A stretch of 64,000 bases of DNA from Rhodocytophaga aerolata (GTDB taxonomy: Bacteria; Bacteroidota; Bacteroidia; Cytophagales; 172606-1), in NCBI RefSeq assembly GCF_030503435.1, contig NZ_JAUKPO010000003.1, positions 186,001-250,000 of the forward strand, written 5' to 3'. The notes below the pieces were generated by a model. The model saw only the letters and a program-made list of their open reading frames with translations, had not been told where the DNA came from and did no database searches. The position numbers and the translations under genes are program-made. Each line of letters opens with the position of its first letter. The first letter of the stretch is position 1. Shown piece after piece: positions 45,882-54,790 of the stretch.

Positions 45882-46553
45882 TTATTCCTGAGCCACTAAA
45901 CTTTTCTTCTGGAGTTCCCGTAAGGCATCGGAAGCTATCCAACGGGCACTAGTAAAAGGCTGCTCTTTTATGCGGCTTGCCAGTTCTATTGCTTCCGACC
46001 GTAAGAATGTAGTACGCTTCCCAATCTGACGTAGTGCCCAGTTCACCGCTTTTTTTACATAATTCCGGCTATCTTTTGCTTCCCGTTCTATATGCGGAAA
46101 AAGCTCCAGAAAGGTATTATCTGTAGCTTTCTTATCATGTACGGCCAGGTAAGCCATCATGGAGAATCCTGCCCGCTTTACAAATTCTTCGCTCCGGTAT
46201 GTCCATTCAACTGCTTTCTGATACGCCACCGGTGTTTTGATGAACAAATTTCCGCAAGTCTGATCACACAAGTCCCAGGAATTAAAGTCTTTCACCCATA
46301 CCTCCATTTGATTCACTGACACTTGCTTGGGTTCCTCTACAAAAACAGCTAGTAATCGTGCCTCATGAATGCCAGTATTCCATAATTCCAGCGCTAAGCT
46401 ATGATCACGTTTATATCGTTTAGCGATTGCACGAATAATAGGAATACTCACTCCATAGGCATTCTCCGTGTTTATGCCAAACCGGCTCATACCAGCCCGG
46501 TTATGCTCATTACCGAACGATTGAAGTTCCTGTAAAAGTTGGGCTGTTTCCAT
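45882..46553 (-). CDS. DNA alkylation repair protein, AlkD-like
   Basis: 223 residues from the ATG at 46553; an upstream in-frame ATG at 46613 would add 20 residues atypical of the family. HEAT-like helical repeats span the length, with RFGINTENAYGVSIPIIR near 20-37, WDLCDQTCGNLF and KKAVNWALRQIGKR. AlkD glycosylases remove bulky 3- or 7-alkylpurines without base flipping. It sits between rpiB-tal and gnd on the same strand. Its presence in a sugar phosphate block is unexplained. Confidence 0.9.
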   Translation of the reverse strand: METAQLLQELQSFGNEHNRAGMSRFGINTENAYGVSIPIIRAIAKRYKRDHSLALELWNTGIHEARLLAVFVEEPKQVSVNQMEVWVKDFNSWDLCDQTCGNLFIKTPVAYQKAVEWTYRSEEFVKRAGFSMMAYLAVHDKKATDNTFLELFPHIEREAKDSRNYVKKAVNWALRQIGKRTTFLRSEAIELASRIKEQPFTSARWIASDALRELQKKSLVAQE

Positions 46554-46631
46554 AGCTAAAATAGTTATAGAATGACTGGTGAAGGAAAATATATGATTGA
46601 AATTCTCTTTCACCAGCCAAACATCCTACAA

Positions 46632-48221
46632 TTATTTTACAGACGAAAGTGCTTCTTTGCGTTTATTTTCCAGCGCTTCCATCAGTTTAGCAAAAGGCTT
46701 ATTGAATTTCTCTACGCCTTCTACTTCCAGTTTTTCGGTAATGTCATCCAGAACAATGCCCAGCGAAGCCAGGTCAGTAAGCACCTTCTTGGCATCTTCC
46801 AATCCTTCTTCCAGGCGGGAAGCGGGTTCGCCTTGTGCGTTGTAGGCTTTCAATGTTTCCAGAGGAACGGTATTTACTGTATCCGGGCCAATCAGGTGTT
46901 CGATATACATGACAGGGCTATAGTTTGGATTTTTGGTGCCAGTGCTTGCCCATAGTAAACGTTGCGGACGGGCTCCTTTCTCAGCCAGTGTGCGGAAACG
47001 TGGGCTGTTAAATAGCTCCTTGTATATCTGGTAAGACATTTTGGCATTGGCTATCGCTACTTTGCCTAGTAAAGATTTAGCTACGGCTGCATTTGGCCCA
47101 CCTGCCGCTGCAATCTTTTCCAGTTGCGGATCTATCATCACATCTATCCGGCTCAGGAAGAAGCTGGCTACAGAGGCTATATTATCAAGCGGTTGTTTAT
47201 TTTTTAAGCGGTGTTCCAAGCCAGTAATATAGGCATTGGCCACAGCCCGGTAGCGTTCCAGACCAAAAAGCAGGGTAACATTTACATTAATGCCTTCGCT
47301 GATTAGCTGCTGTATGGCTGGTAAGCCTTCTTGTGTGCCAGGCACTTTAATCATCACATTGGGGCGATTAACAGCAGCCCACAATTTTTTACCTTCGGTA
47401 ATAGTACCATTGGTGTCTTTTGCTAAATAAGGCGAAACTTCCAGGCTAACATACCCATCTACGGCATTCGTTTCCTCATAAATGCTACGGAACATATCCG
47501 ATGCATTCTGGATGTCTTCTACGGCCAGGGTTTCATAGATTTCGTCGGTATTTTTATTCTGCCTTACCAGTTCCTGAATGGCGGTAGAATAATCTGTGCT
47601 TCCGTTAATAGCTTCTTCAAAAATGGAAGGATTAGACGTAATTCCCTTCAGCCCGTACTCTTCAATCATAGTTTTTAGTTCGCCTGATGACAATATGCCG
47701 CGGCGGATAAAATCCATCCAGATACTTTGTCTGAACGAATATACATTTACAAGTGGATTTGTTTTCATAGTTTCTTCTTTTGTTTCTAGAGCAATTACTT
47801 TATTCAATCTACGCTGATGGCGGTCTTCCCTAGTATAGGCGGCTTTTAAATAGGATTTTATGATCTCTTCTACCAGTACCGATCCAATAACCCGCCCACC
47901 CAGGCAGATAATATTCATATCATCATGCTCTACGCCTTGGTGAGCAGAATACGTTTCAGTAATTAAGGCTGCCCGTGCCCCGGGAATTTTATTGGCTACA
48001 ATGGATGCTCCAACGCCACTACCACAGATAGCAATGCCCCGGTCTACCTCTCCATTGGCTACAGCTTTGGCAAGTGGCACCACAAAGTCTGGGTAATCGT
48101 CGTGCTTGTCGTAATGATATGCCCCATAGTCTACTACTGTGTACCCTTGTGCCTCTACAAATGCGGCCATTTTTCCTTTTAAATCAAATCCGCCGTGGTC
48201 TGCTGCTATACCTACTTTCAT
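46632..48221 (-). CDS. Bifunctional ribose-5-phosphate isomerase B / transaldolase fusion
   Basis: 529 residues in one uninterrupted frame. Residues 1-150 are a whole RpiB: AADHGGFDLK with Asp8/His9, CGSGVGASIVANKIPG with catalytic Cys66, and CLGGRVIG. Residues 152-529 are a whole transaldolase: TSNPSIFEEAI (194-204), the Schiff-base lysine Lys291 in VMIKVPGTQEG, and the C-terminal RLLWASTGTKNP. Met152 (ATG at 47768) would be the normal start of a free transaldolase, so a second product is possible. It joins two pentose phosphate steps next to gnd, zwf and pgl. Activities are from family knowledge; the fusion is seen directly. Confidence 0.95.
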   Translation of the reverse strand: MKVGIAADHGGFDLKGKMAAFVEAQGYTVVDYGAYHYDKHDDYPDFVVPLAKAVANGEVDRGIAICGSGVGASIVANKIPGARAALITETYSAHQGVEHDDMNIICLGGRVIGSVLVEEIIKSYLKAAYTREDRHQRRLNKVIALETKEETMKTNPLVNVYSFRQSIWMDFIRRGILSSGELKTMIEEYGLKGITSNPSIFEEAINGSTDYSTAIQELVRQNKNTDEIYETLAVEDIQNASDMFRSIYEETNAVDGYVSLEVSPYLAKDTNGTITEGKKLWAAVNRPNVMIKVPGTQEGLPAIQQLISEGINVNVTLLFGLERYRAVANAYITGLEHRLKNKQPLDNIASVASFFLSRIDVMIDPQLEKIAAAGGPNAAVAKSLLGKVAIANAKMSYQIYKELFNSPRFRTLAEKGARPQRLLWASTGTKNPNYSPVMYIEHLIGPDTVNTVPLETLKAYNAQGEPASRLEEGLEDAKKVLTDLASLGIVLDDITEKLEVEGVEKFNKPFAKLMEALENKRKEALSSVK

Positions 48222-48422
48222 TGTTGTGTTTAAATTGGTTTATATAAGTAAGTTACTAATAGTTAAAGAAAGAAACTTTATCGGGCCGTTAATTTATGCA
48301 TAAATGTAAAGGAATGCATACTTGGCGTGTAAAAAGTTTGTATTTGAAATAGTAGTTTGCTGATCGGCAAATAGTATTCTACTTGTTTATACATGTATTA
48401 AAAGAGTTTCATAGCGCATAGA

Positions 48423-49190
48423 TCAAGCGTAGCCCATTACTCTATAGGTAAGATACCCCAGAATTTCATGGCATAGCACATACCATTTGCCTAAAGCTCC
48501 TTCAGAAGGAATAATGATATAGTTAGGGGTAAACTTGCGGGGTTTTGCATAAAAATCGGTACTAAAAACAGTAACTGGCACCCCTGCCTGCTGAAAACAT
48601 CCCTCTGAACGGCGCATATGAAAAGCAGAAGTGATTAATAAGTATGATTGACCAGGAAATTTAGCTTTCAGCACATTGGCAGAAAATAAGGCATTCTCCC
48701 TGGTGTTGCGGGATTTATTTTCGATGGTAATATCTTTTTGCGGTACACCACTCATGAGCAGCACTTGCTCCAATTCTTCCGCCTCGCTTTCTTTGTTCCC
48801 CACCAGATTACCAGATCCGCCTGTAATCAATATATGTTTCAATTTACCCATTTTATAGAGCTGCAAGGCATGCATTATACGGTCAGCCCCTTTTTCAAAG
48901 TATACCCGGTCTTTGGGAGTCTGGTCTATGCTGGTGATGCCAGTGAGCACAATGCCTACATCATATGGTTTCTCAATAGCAGCAATAGGCGTAGCCGGAA
49001 TTTCCCATAAACGAAAAAGCTCGTTAATCAGAAAACTATTGCCGAATACAAACAACAGAACAACCGTCACTATTAGGAACGTTTTCCGGCGTTTTTCTGA
49101 TTTGGTAAACAAGGCATATAGTAAGCAGCCCATAATCCAGGTGAAGGGCATGAGCAGGTAAAATAAGGTTTTGGAAAGAACAAAGAACAT
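48423..49190 (-). CDS. YdcF/ElyC-family membrane protein
   Basis: 255 residues. Two N-terminal membrane segments (about 5-25 and 36-56) precede a DUF218 domain with YDVGIVLTGI, HILITGGSGN, SEAEELEQVL, KSRNTRENALFS and LLITSAFHMRRSEGCF, the family's conserved set. ElyC/SanA/YdcF proteins are tied to envelope integrity and peptidoglycan or glycan lipid metabolism, with unclear chemistry. It is divergent from the glycan locus at 49377 and lies apart from the rpiB-tal gene by 201 bp. Confidence 0.9.
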   Translation of the reverse strand: MFFVLSKTLFYLLMPFTWIMGCLLYALFTKSEKRRKTFLIVTVVLLFVFGNSFLINELFRLWEIPATPIAAIEKPYDVGIVLTGITSIDQTPKDRVYFEKGADRIMHALQLYKMGKLKHILITGGSGNLVGNKESEAEELEQVLLMSGVPQKDITIENKSRNTRENALFSANVLKAKFPGQSYLLITSAFHMRRSEGCFQQAGVPVTVFSTDFYAKPRKFTPNYIIIPSEGALGKWYVLCHEILGYLTYRVMGYA

Positions 49191-49376
49191 ATATGAATGT
49201 ACTGAATCTGGTAATACGCTGATGTGCTAATGAGAACTACCATTAACCTACCTGCGAAGTTGTAAAGAAAAAAGGACATGGCATATAGTAAACCTTCACA
49301 AATGAAACGCCGGCTACAGGCAATTTGCTTATCATCATATTTGCACATCAGCACATTAATCCATTAACTTTACCAC

Positions 49377-50618
49377 ATGCATATTCTACTGATCCATCAG
49401 TATTTTTTAGAGAAAGACGATCCGGGTGGCTCCAGGTTTAATGAAATGGCCAGGGTATGGGCAGAAAATGGTCATTCGGTAACTGTGATCGCTGGCATGG
49501 TGCACTATAATACCGGAAAAAAGCGGGAAAAGCACAAAGGCAAATTTATAGTAAAAGAAACCTATGATGAAAATATAACCGTGTACCGCTGCCACGTGTC
49601 GGAAGCCTATAATACTAATTTTGCCGGCAGGCTCTGGGCATATTTTTCTTTTGTGTTTTCTGGAATCATCTGTGGGTTGTTTTATACCCGTGAAAAATAC
49701 AACGTAGTGTTGGTAACCTCTCCCCCTTTGTTTGTAGGCATTACTGGCTATGTGTTATCCATATTAAAAGCTGTTCCATTGGTGTTTGAGGTACGGGACT
49801 TGTGGCCAGAGTCTGCTATAGATACTGGTGTGCTGACTAATAAAAGCATCATCCGTTTTGCTTACCGGTTTGAGAAATTTATCTATAAAAAATCAGTATT
49901 GGTGAACACCCTTACTCCTGCTTTCCGGCAAAACCTGATTGAAGTAAAGAAAGTCCCAGCTAATAAAGTAGTAATGATCCCCAATGCCGCTGATTTTTCT
50001 ATGTCTGAGGAATTGCTTCACACCTTTGAGGTTGCTTCTTTCCGCCAGGATAAAGGATGGACAGATAAGTTTGTAGTGACGTATGTGGGTGCCCACGGCG
50101 TAGCAAATCACCTGATACAACTTATAGAAGCAGCAGAGCTTTTGCATCATACCAATGCTTTAGTAGTGCTGATCGGGGAAGGCATGCAAAAACCTATGTT
50201 GAAAACGGAAGTAGCCAGACGAAAACTAACGAATGTGCAATTTGTAGATGCTGTGCCTAAAAGAGAGGTATTCAAATATATACTGGCTTCCGATATGGGA
50301 GCCTCTGTATTAAAAAAAGCAGATACCTTTAAAACTATTTATTCTAATAAAACTTTTGACTATATGTCTTGCCAGAAGCCTATTTTAATGGTGATAGATG
50401 GTGTTTCCAGGCAATTAGTAGAAGAAGCCCGCTGTGGTGTATATGCTGAGCCGGAAAATGCGGCAGATATAGCCTCCAAAATACAGTTGTACATGTCTTA
50501 TAACGGGCAGTTGCAGAAAGAAGGAATGAATGGATATGCATATGCCCGTAGCTATTTTGACCGGACGTATCTGGCTAAAACGTATACAGCAGAACTGGCA
50601 AAGGTGGCCAAAACATAA
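49377..50618 (+). CDS. Glycosyltransferase family 4, WcaI/WbuB-like
   Basis: 413 residues, GT-B fold. HILLIHQYFLEKDDPGGSRFNE (here two parts, 2-23) is a family start. LVTSPPLFVGITGYVLS and EVRDLWPESAI (near 139-149) are typical of WbuB/WcaI enzymes; VVLIGEGMQKPML and FDYMSCQKPILMVIDG are in the donor domain. It is the first of four same-strand genes for a nucleotide-sugar modification and sugar transfer, so it probably adds a sugar to the lipid-linked unit begun by the following PglC-like enzyme (inference). Confidence 0.92.
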   Translation: MHILLIHQYFLEKDDPGGSRFNEMARVWAENGHSVTVIAGMVHYNTGKKREKHKGKFIVKETYDENITVYRCHVSEAYNTNFAGRLWAYFSFVFSGIICGLFYTREKYNVVLVTSPPLFVGITGYVLSILKAVPLVFEVRDLWPESAIDTGVLTNKSIIRFAYRFEKFIYKKSVLVNTLTPAFRQNLIEVKKVPANKVVMIPNAADFSMSEELLHTFEVASFRQDKGWTDKFVVTYVGAHGVANHLIQLIEAAELLHHTNALVVLIGEGMQKPMLKTEVARRKLTNVQFVDAVPKREVFKYILASDMGASVLKKADTFKTIYSNKTFDYMSCQKPILMVIDGVSRQLVEEARCGVYAEPENAADIASKIQLYMSYNGQLQKEGMNGYAYARSYFDRTYLAKTYTAELAKVAKT

Positions 50619-50644
50619 TATACATTCATTGGCACAGGAAGTTT

Positions 50645-51271
50645 ATGTACAAATTGTTTTTTAAACGGGCAATAGATATTACTGTATCATTCATCCTGCT
50701 GGTAGTAACGTTGCCCTTTACACTGCTAGCAGGCGTTCTGCTGGCTTTTGCTAATAATGGGAAAATATTTTTTATTCAGCAACGGCCTGGGTTACATGGA
50801 AAGCCATTTCATATAGTAAAGTTTAAGACAATGAACGATAAACGGGATGCCCAGGGAAATCTGCTTCCCGATGATATCCGGCTAACTGCTGTTGGAAAGC
50901 TGATTCGGAAAACATCTGTTGATGAACTGCCACAATTGATTAATGTGCTGAAAGGCGATATAAGTTTAATTGGCCCCAGGCCATTGCTAATGGAATATTT
51001 GCCTTTGTACAGTCCTTTGCAAGCACGGCGACATGAAGTACGGCCTGGAATTACCGGTTGGGCACAAGTAAATGGGCGCAACCGAACTACCTGGGAAAAA
51101 CGGTTTGCCGAAGATTTATATTATGTTGAAAATGTATCTTTCCTGTTAGACCTGAAAATATTCTTTCTGACCATTATCAAAATTCTTAAGGTAGAAGGTA
51201 TCAGTGGTGAGGGTACCGTAACGATGGAAAAATTTAAGGGAAATGGGGAAGTTACATCGGTGGAAAAATAA
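50645..51271 (+). CDS. Initiating sugar transferase, PglC/WcaJ family
   Basis: 208 residues. An N-terminal hydrophobic re-entrant helix (about 10-36) is followed by FFIQQRPGLHGKPFHIVKFKTM (here near 43-64 in parts), RKTSVDELPQLINVLKGD, ISLIGPRPLLMEYLPLY and RPGITGWAQVNGRN, all conserved in monotopic phosphoglycosyl transferases. The acidic pair in the DE of VDELPQ is the catalytic site. It transfers a phospho-sugar from UDP-sugar to undecaprenyl phosphate. It lies 26 bp after the GT4 gene and 38 bp before the acetyltransferase gene. Confidence 0.95.
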   Translation: MYKLFFKRAIDITVSFILLVVTLPFTLLAGVLLAFANNGKIFFIQQRPGLHGKPFHIVKFKTMNDKRDAQGNLLPDDIRLTAVGKLIRKTSVDELPQLINVLKGDISLIGPRPLLMEYLPLYSPLQARRHEVRPGITGWAQVNGRNRTTWEKRFAEDLYYVENVSFLLDLKIFFLTIIKILKVEGISGEGTVTMEKFKGNGEVTSVEK

Positions 51272-51309
51272 TTCTGAAAACGGTCAGGCGTAAAGTAGAT
51301 AGTATACCA

Positions 51310-51918
51310 ATGCTTTTATACGGAGGAAGTGGACATGCAAAAGTAGTAATAGATTGTCTGTTAGCAAGCGGACTTCCAGTTCATGGTATTTTTGATGATA
51401 ACCCTGCGCTTTCCAATTTGCTGAATTTTCCGGTACTAGGTTTATATAAAAAAGACTATCTGCGTTCTGAAGAAATAATTATCTCTATTGGGAATAATAT
51501 CATCCGGAAAAAAGTAGCCCAGCAGGTGGAACATCTTTTTGGTAAAGCTATTCATCCCTCGGCTCTTCTATCTACCTTTGCCTCGGTAAGTGTAGGCACA
51601 GCTATTTTTCACAACAGTGTAGTACAGGCAGGCGCCTTTATAGGGAAACATTGTATCATCAACACCGCAGCCAGTGTAGACCACGATTGTGAGCTGGAAG
51701 ATTTTGTGCATATTTCTCCCCATGCTACCCTAAGTGGAAATGTAAAAGTAGGCGAAGGTACGCATATTGGAGCAGGAGCAACAGTTATTCAAGGGATTAC
51801 TATTGGCAAGTGGTGTACAGTGGGAGCAGGAGCCGTAGTAATCAGGGACGTACCAGATCATGCCACTGTAGTAGGGGTGCCTGCTAAAATAATTAAAATA
51901 AAACCGGAGTTAAGATAA
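51310..51918 (+). CDS. Sugar O/N-acetyltransferase, PglD/NeuD-like
   Basis: 202 residues. The N-terminal nucleotide-sugar domain (LYGGSGHAKVVIDCLLAS, 3-20) is followed by a left-handed beta helix with hexapeptide repeats (NTAASVDHDCELEDFVHI and VGEGTHIGAGATVIQG). His in VDHDCELED matches the catalytic base of PglD. PglD-type enzymes acetylate the C4 amine of UDP-4-amino-sugars, and the next gene encodes a matching aminotransferase. Substrate is inferred from this pairing. Confidence 0.93.
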   Translation: MLLYGGSGHAKVVIDCLLASGLPVHGIFDDNPALSNLLNFPVLGLYKKDYLRSEEIIISIGNNIIRKKVAQQVEHLFGKAIHPSALLSTFASVSVGTAIFHNSVVQAGAFIGKHCIINTAASVDHDCELEDFVHISPHATLSGNVKVGEGTHIGAGATVIQGITIGKWCTVGAGAVVIRDVPDHATVVGVPAKIIKIKPELR

Positions 51919-51997
51919 CTTCTATAAGATTATTAATGGAAAGAGTAGCTTTGATATTTTTTATCGATTACCCTTTCTACGTCATTAGTCGAAACAG

Positions 51998-53128
51998 ATG
52001 AATAACAAAATATACTTGTCTTCCCCTCATATGGGTGGAGGAGAGCTGAAATATATACATCAGGCCTTTGAAGAAAACTGGATTGCTCCCTTAGGACCCA
52101 ATGTAGATAACTTTGAAAAAGATATTTGCCAATATACGGGTGCCAGCCATGCTGCCGCCTTGAGTTCTGGTACAGCAGCTATTCATTTGGCTCTCATCCT
52201 CTTAGGTGTGCAAGCCGGAGACGAAGTAATTTGCCCGACTTTTACTTTTTCAGCTACCGTTAACCCTATCGTTTATCAGGGAGCCGTGCCAGTTTTTATT
52301 GATAGTGGGTATTCTACCTGGAATATTTGTGTAAAAGAAACCCAGCGGGCTATTGAAGATAGAATCCGGAAAGGTAAAAAACCCAAGGCACTCATGATTG
52401 TTCATCTGTATGGACAATCGGCCAAAATGGATGAACTGATGGAACTGGCGACGCATTATGATATCCCAGTTATAGAAGATGCAGCAGAGGCGTTAGGCGC
52501 TCAGTACAAAGGCAAAATGCTGGGTACTTTCGGGAAATTCGGTATTCTTTCATTTAATGGGAATAAGATTATTACTACTTCCGGCGGAGGTGCTTTGCTG
52601 TCTCATGAGGAAGATTTAATAAAAAAAGCCCGTTTTCTGGCCACTCAGGCACGTGACAATGCTCCGCACTACCAACATTCGCAAATAGGGTATAACTACC
52701 GCTTAAGCAATATAGCTGCTGGCATAGGCCGTGGGCAAATGGAAGTAATTGCAGAAAGAGTAAAACAACGCAGAGCCCATTTTGAATTCTATAAAACAGC
52801 CTTTGCTGGCATACCAGCTATTTCATTCTCACCAGAACTGGAAAATACTTTGGGAAACCGCTGGCTTACCTGTATAGTAGTAGATGAAAAACAATCAGGT
52901 GGAGTTACACGCGAAACCATCCGGCTGGCGTTGGAAAAGCAAAATATAGAAGCCCGCCCGCTGTGGAAACCAATGCATTTACAGCCAATATTTGCTAACT
53001 ATCCTTACTATGGCAGCCGCCAGGTAGCCGAAGATCTGTTTACCCGTGGGCTTTGTTTACCGTCTGGTTCTAATCTCTCTACAGAAGACCTAGCTAAAAT
53101 AGCAACTAGTATTAAACATCTGTTTTGA
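51998..53128 (+). CDS. DegT/DnrJ/EryC1/StrS aminotransferase, PglE-like
   Basis: 376 residues, PLP fold type I. SSGTAAIHLALILLG (55-69), VICPTFTFSATVNPI, IEDAAEALGAQYKGK and the PLP lysine in LSFNGNKIITTSGGG (near 187) are conserved, and GYNYRLSNIAAGIGRGQ follows. It would turn a UDP-4-keto sugar into a UDP-4-amino sugar, feeding the PglD-like acetyltransferase. The 4,6-dehydratase (PglF type) needed upstream is not in this locus. The 79-bp gap suggests the same operon. Confidence 0.94.
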   Translation: MNNKIYLSSPHMGGGELKYIHQAFEENWIAPLGPNVDNFEKDICQYTGASHAAALSSGTAAIHLALILLGVQAGDEVICPTFTFSATVNPIVYQGAVPVFIDSGYSTWNICVKETQRAIEDRIRKGKKPKALMIVHLYGQSAKMDELMELATHYDIPVIEDAAEALGAQYKGKMLGTFGKFGILSFNGNKIITTSGGGALLSHEEDLIKKARFLATQARDNAPHYQHSQIGYNYRLSNIAAGIGRGQMEVIAERVKQRRAHFEFYKTAFAGIPAISFSPELENTLGNRWLTCIVVDEKQSGGVTRETIRLALEKQNIEARPLWKPMHLQPIFANYPYYGSRQVAEDLFTRGLCLPSGSNLSTEDLAKIATSIKHLF

Positions 53129-53223
53129 TGATAACTGGGCAAATAGGAAACTAAAAGACGGTAGTCCTGTATATAATCTTTTACGATGAATATTCACTAA
53201 TTTCTTCCAATTACCCACCCCTT

Positions 53224-53745
53224 ATGAATGATAGTCTCAAGGCCGCCTCAAGCACCATTTTTACCCAATTAATTGATTTCTTAACACAATTACCTGATTC
53301 AGTCTACACCCAATCTTTGCCGTTACTTTCTGGTAACACTATTGGTAAGCATTTTCGCCATATCATAGAATTTTATGAATGTTTGGTCAATGACCTGCAC
53401 ACTGGCTTAATTAATTATGATACCCGCAACAGAAATACACAATTGGAAATAGATAGAACTTTCTGTATAGAAAGGCTACAATGTATAGCTTCCCTTATTT
53501 CCTCCATAAATGCAGATAAACAATTGAGTGTGCAAGTATGCTTTTCTCCTGTTATTGAGCCTGTTAAAATTGATTCTTCTTTAACAAGAGAGCTACTGTA
53601 TACCATGGAACATACCATTCATCATATGGCTATTATAAAGATGGCTATCCAGTCTATAAATTTTCCCATAGAATTTTCTCAAAACTTTGGGGTGGCTTTT
53701 TCCACTATTCAAAGCAAAACATCTGCTTACTGCTCTGCCAGTTAA
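53224..53745 (+). CDS. DinB-like metal-binding protein
   Basis: 173 residues, four-helix bundle pattern. GKHFRHIIEFYECLV (about 42-56) and ELLYTMEHTIHHMAIIKMA (near 123-141) carry His residues at the positions that bind metal in the DinB/YfiT family. No signal peptide. In other bacteria members are thiol-dependent transferases or stress proteins, most of unknown activity. It is downstream of the aminotransferase by 95 bp, perhaps a separate unit. The family call rests on the His pattern. Confidence 0.8.
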   Translation: MNDSLKAASSTIFTQLIDFLTQLPDSVYTQSLPLLSGNTIGKHFRHIIEFYECLVNDLHTGLINYDTRNRNTQLEIDRTFCIERLQCIASLISSINADKQLSVQVCFSPVIEPVKIDSSLTRELLYTMEHTIHHMAIIKMAIQSINFPIEFSQNFGVAFSTIQSKTSAYCSAS

Positions 53746-54200
53746 TTTAATTAACTTATAGGTATTTCATGCAAAAAGTAGCTGTTAAGCCTGGCCTAAT
53801 TTCTTAACCCACTTTTCCACCATAGCTACTCAAGCTCTTAATTTATACGGCCTTCTAAGAATTTATTACTCCTGGAAGATTCTCTTATGAGTCTTCATTA
53901 TTTAATACATCTACTTAGTGTTTCACAAGTAACATACATACCTATTTACGTTAGTTTCATAACTAATTAGCCACGGTTCATTAGCCTGAATAAAAGCTCT
54001 TTCGCTTTCAAAAATTCACCAAAAACCGTTAGAATTGGCCTGTTTAGAGCACTTTCAAGAAGTATGTATAAAACAGGTATGATTTATACATAAAATTATA
54101 GGGTTGGTTACCTTTTATAAACCTGCTGCATTAATGATAAATATTACATTATGCCAATTTGGTAAGAATTTTGCACTGAATAGGCTATAACACTATATAT
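53746..54200. other. Intergenic region, 455 bases
   Basis: AT-rich, no open frame worth calling, no clear hairpin and no repeat that I can see. It must hold the promoter of the unknown gene at 54201, but no exact TAnnTTTG box with correct spacing is found. Confidence 0.6.
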
Positions 54201-54695
54201 ATGAAAACAAACGCTCAAATGGAAAAGATAGAGAATTTTAGAGTTCAAACCATAGAAAAAATTAACTGCTCTATCAATGAATGCCATACATTAGAGCAAC
54301 TTAGCAGTGTAGAGCAGTTTTTGAACCGCTACTACAGTTCATTTTCGTTCGACCCTAACTACTTTAGACAAGAATGGACATTAGATACGCAGATTAGAAA
54401 GCGTAAATTGCATTTATCCAATTTAATTATAGAAGAATCTACAGATTCTATTTTTGGCAGTGAGCTTATGAGCCTTAACAGATTAAGTGTGTACATCAAG
54501 TCAAATTCGTTGGTGAAGTTGCGTGAAGACTGGGTGGAGCTACGCTCTCAGCTAATCGGTATTGACATAAGCGCTTATCCGGCTATGAATGAAAAGATTG
54601 CCTATCTAAAGAATCCTTCCAGGTATGAAAATCAATTTGTAAGGGAGGTTCAGGATATGGTGTACAGAACATGGCATAAGTTATCCATCATTTAA
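54201..54695 (+). CDS. Unknown helical protein
   Basis: 164 residues, no signal peptide or membrane segment, predicted helical over most of its length (MEKIENFRVQTIEKINCSINE, here in parts, and LVKLREDWVELRSQL). I do not recognise a family. It stands alone after a long intergenic region and ends before a bidirectional terminator shared with xylA. Coding is supported by length, codon use and the terminator position. Function unknown. Confidence 0.7.
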   Translation: MKTNAQMEKIENFRVQTIEKINCSINECHTLEQLSSVEQFLNRYYSSFSFDPNYFRQEWTLDTQIRKRKLHLSNLIIEESTDSIFGSELMSLNRLSVYIKSNSLVKLREDWVELRSQLIGIDISAYPAMNEKIAYLKNPSRYENQFVREVQDMVYRTWHKLSII

Positions 54696-54731
54696 TATAC
54701 AAGAGGTTTAATATTGTTTATTGTTTAAATC

Positions 54732-54764
54732 AAAAAAGCGCAGGTGATTACCTTGCGCTTTTTT
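54732..54764. terminator. Bidirectional terminator between the unknown gene and xylA
   Basis: AAAAAAGCGCAGGT pairs with ACCTTGCGCTTTTTT (one bulge) around a short loop. A and T runs on both sides serve both convergent genes. Confidence 0.88.
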
Positions 54765-54790
54765 AGTTTCTATCATTTCTGACAGATTAA

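Noticed and set aside
46554-46613. N-terminal extension of the AlkD-like protein
   Set aside because: The ATG at 46553 gives the normal family start. The stretch also contains one arm of a hairpin (CTGGTGAA at 46576-46583 with TTCACCAG at 46609-46616).
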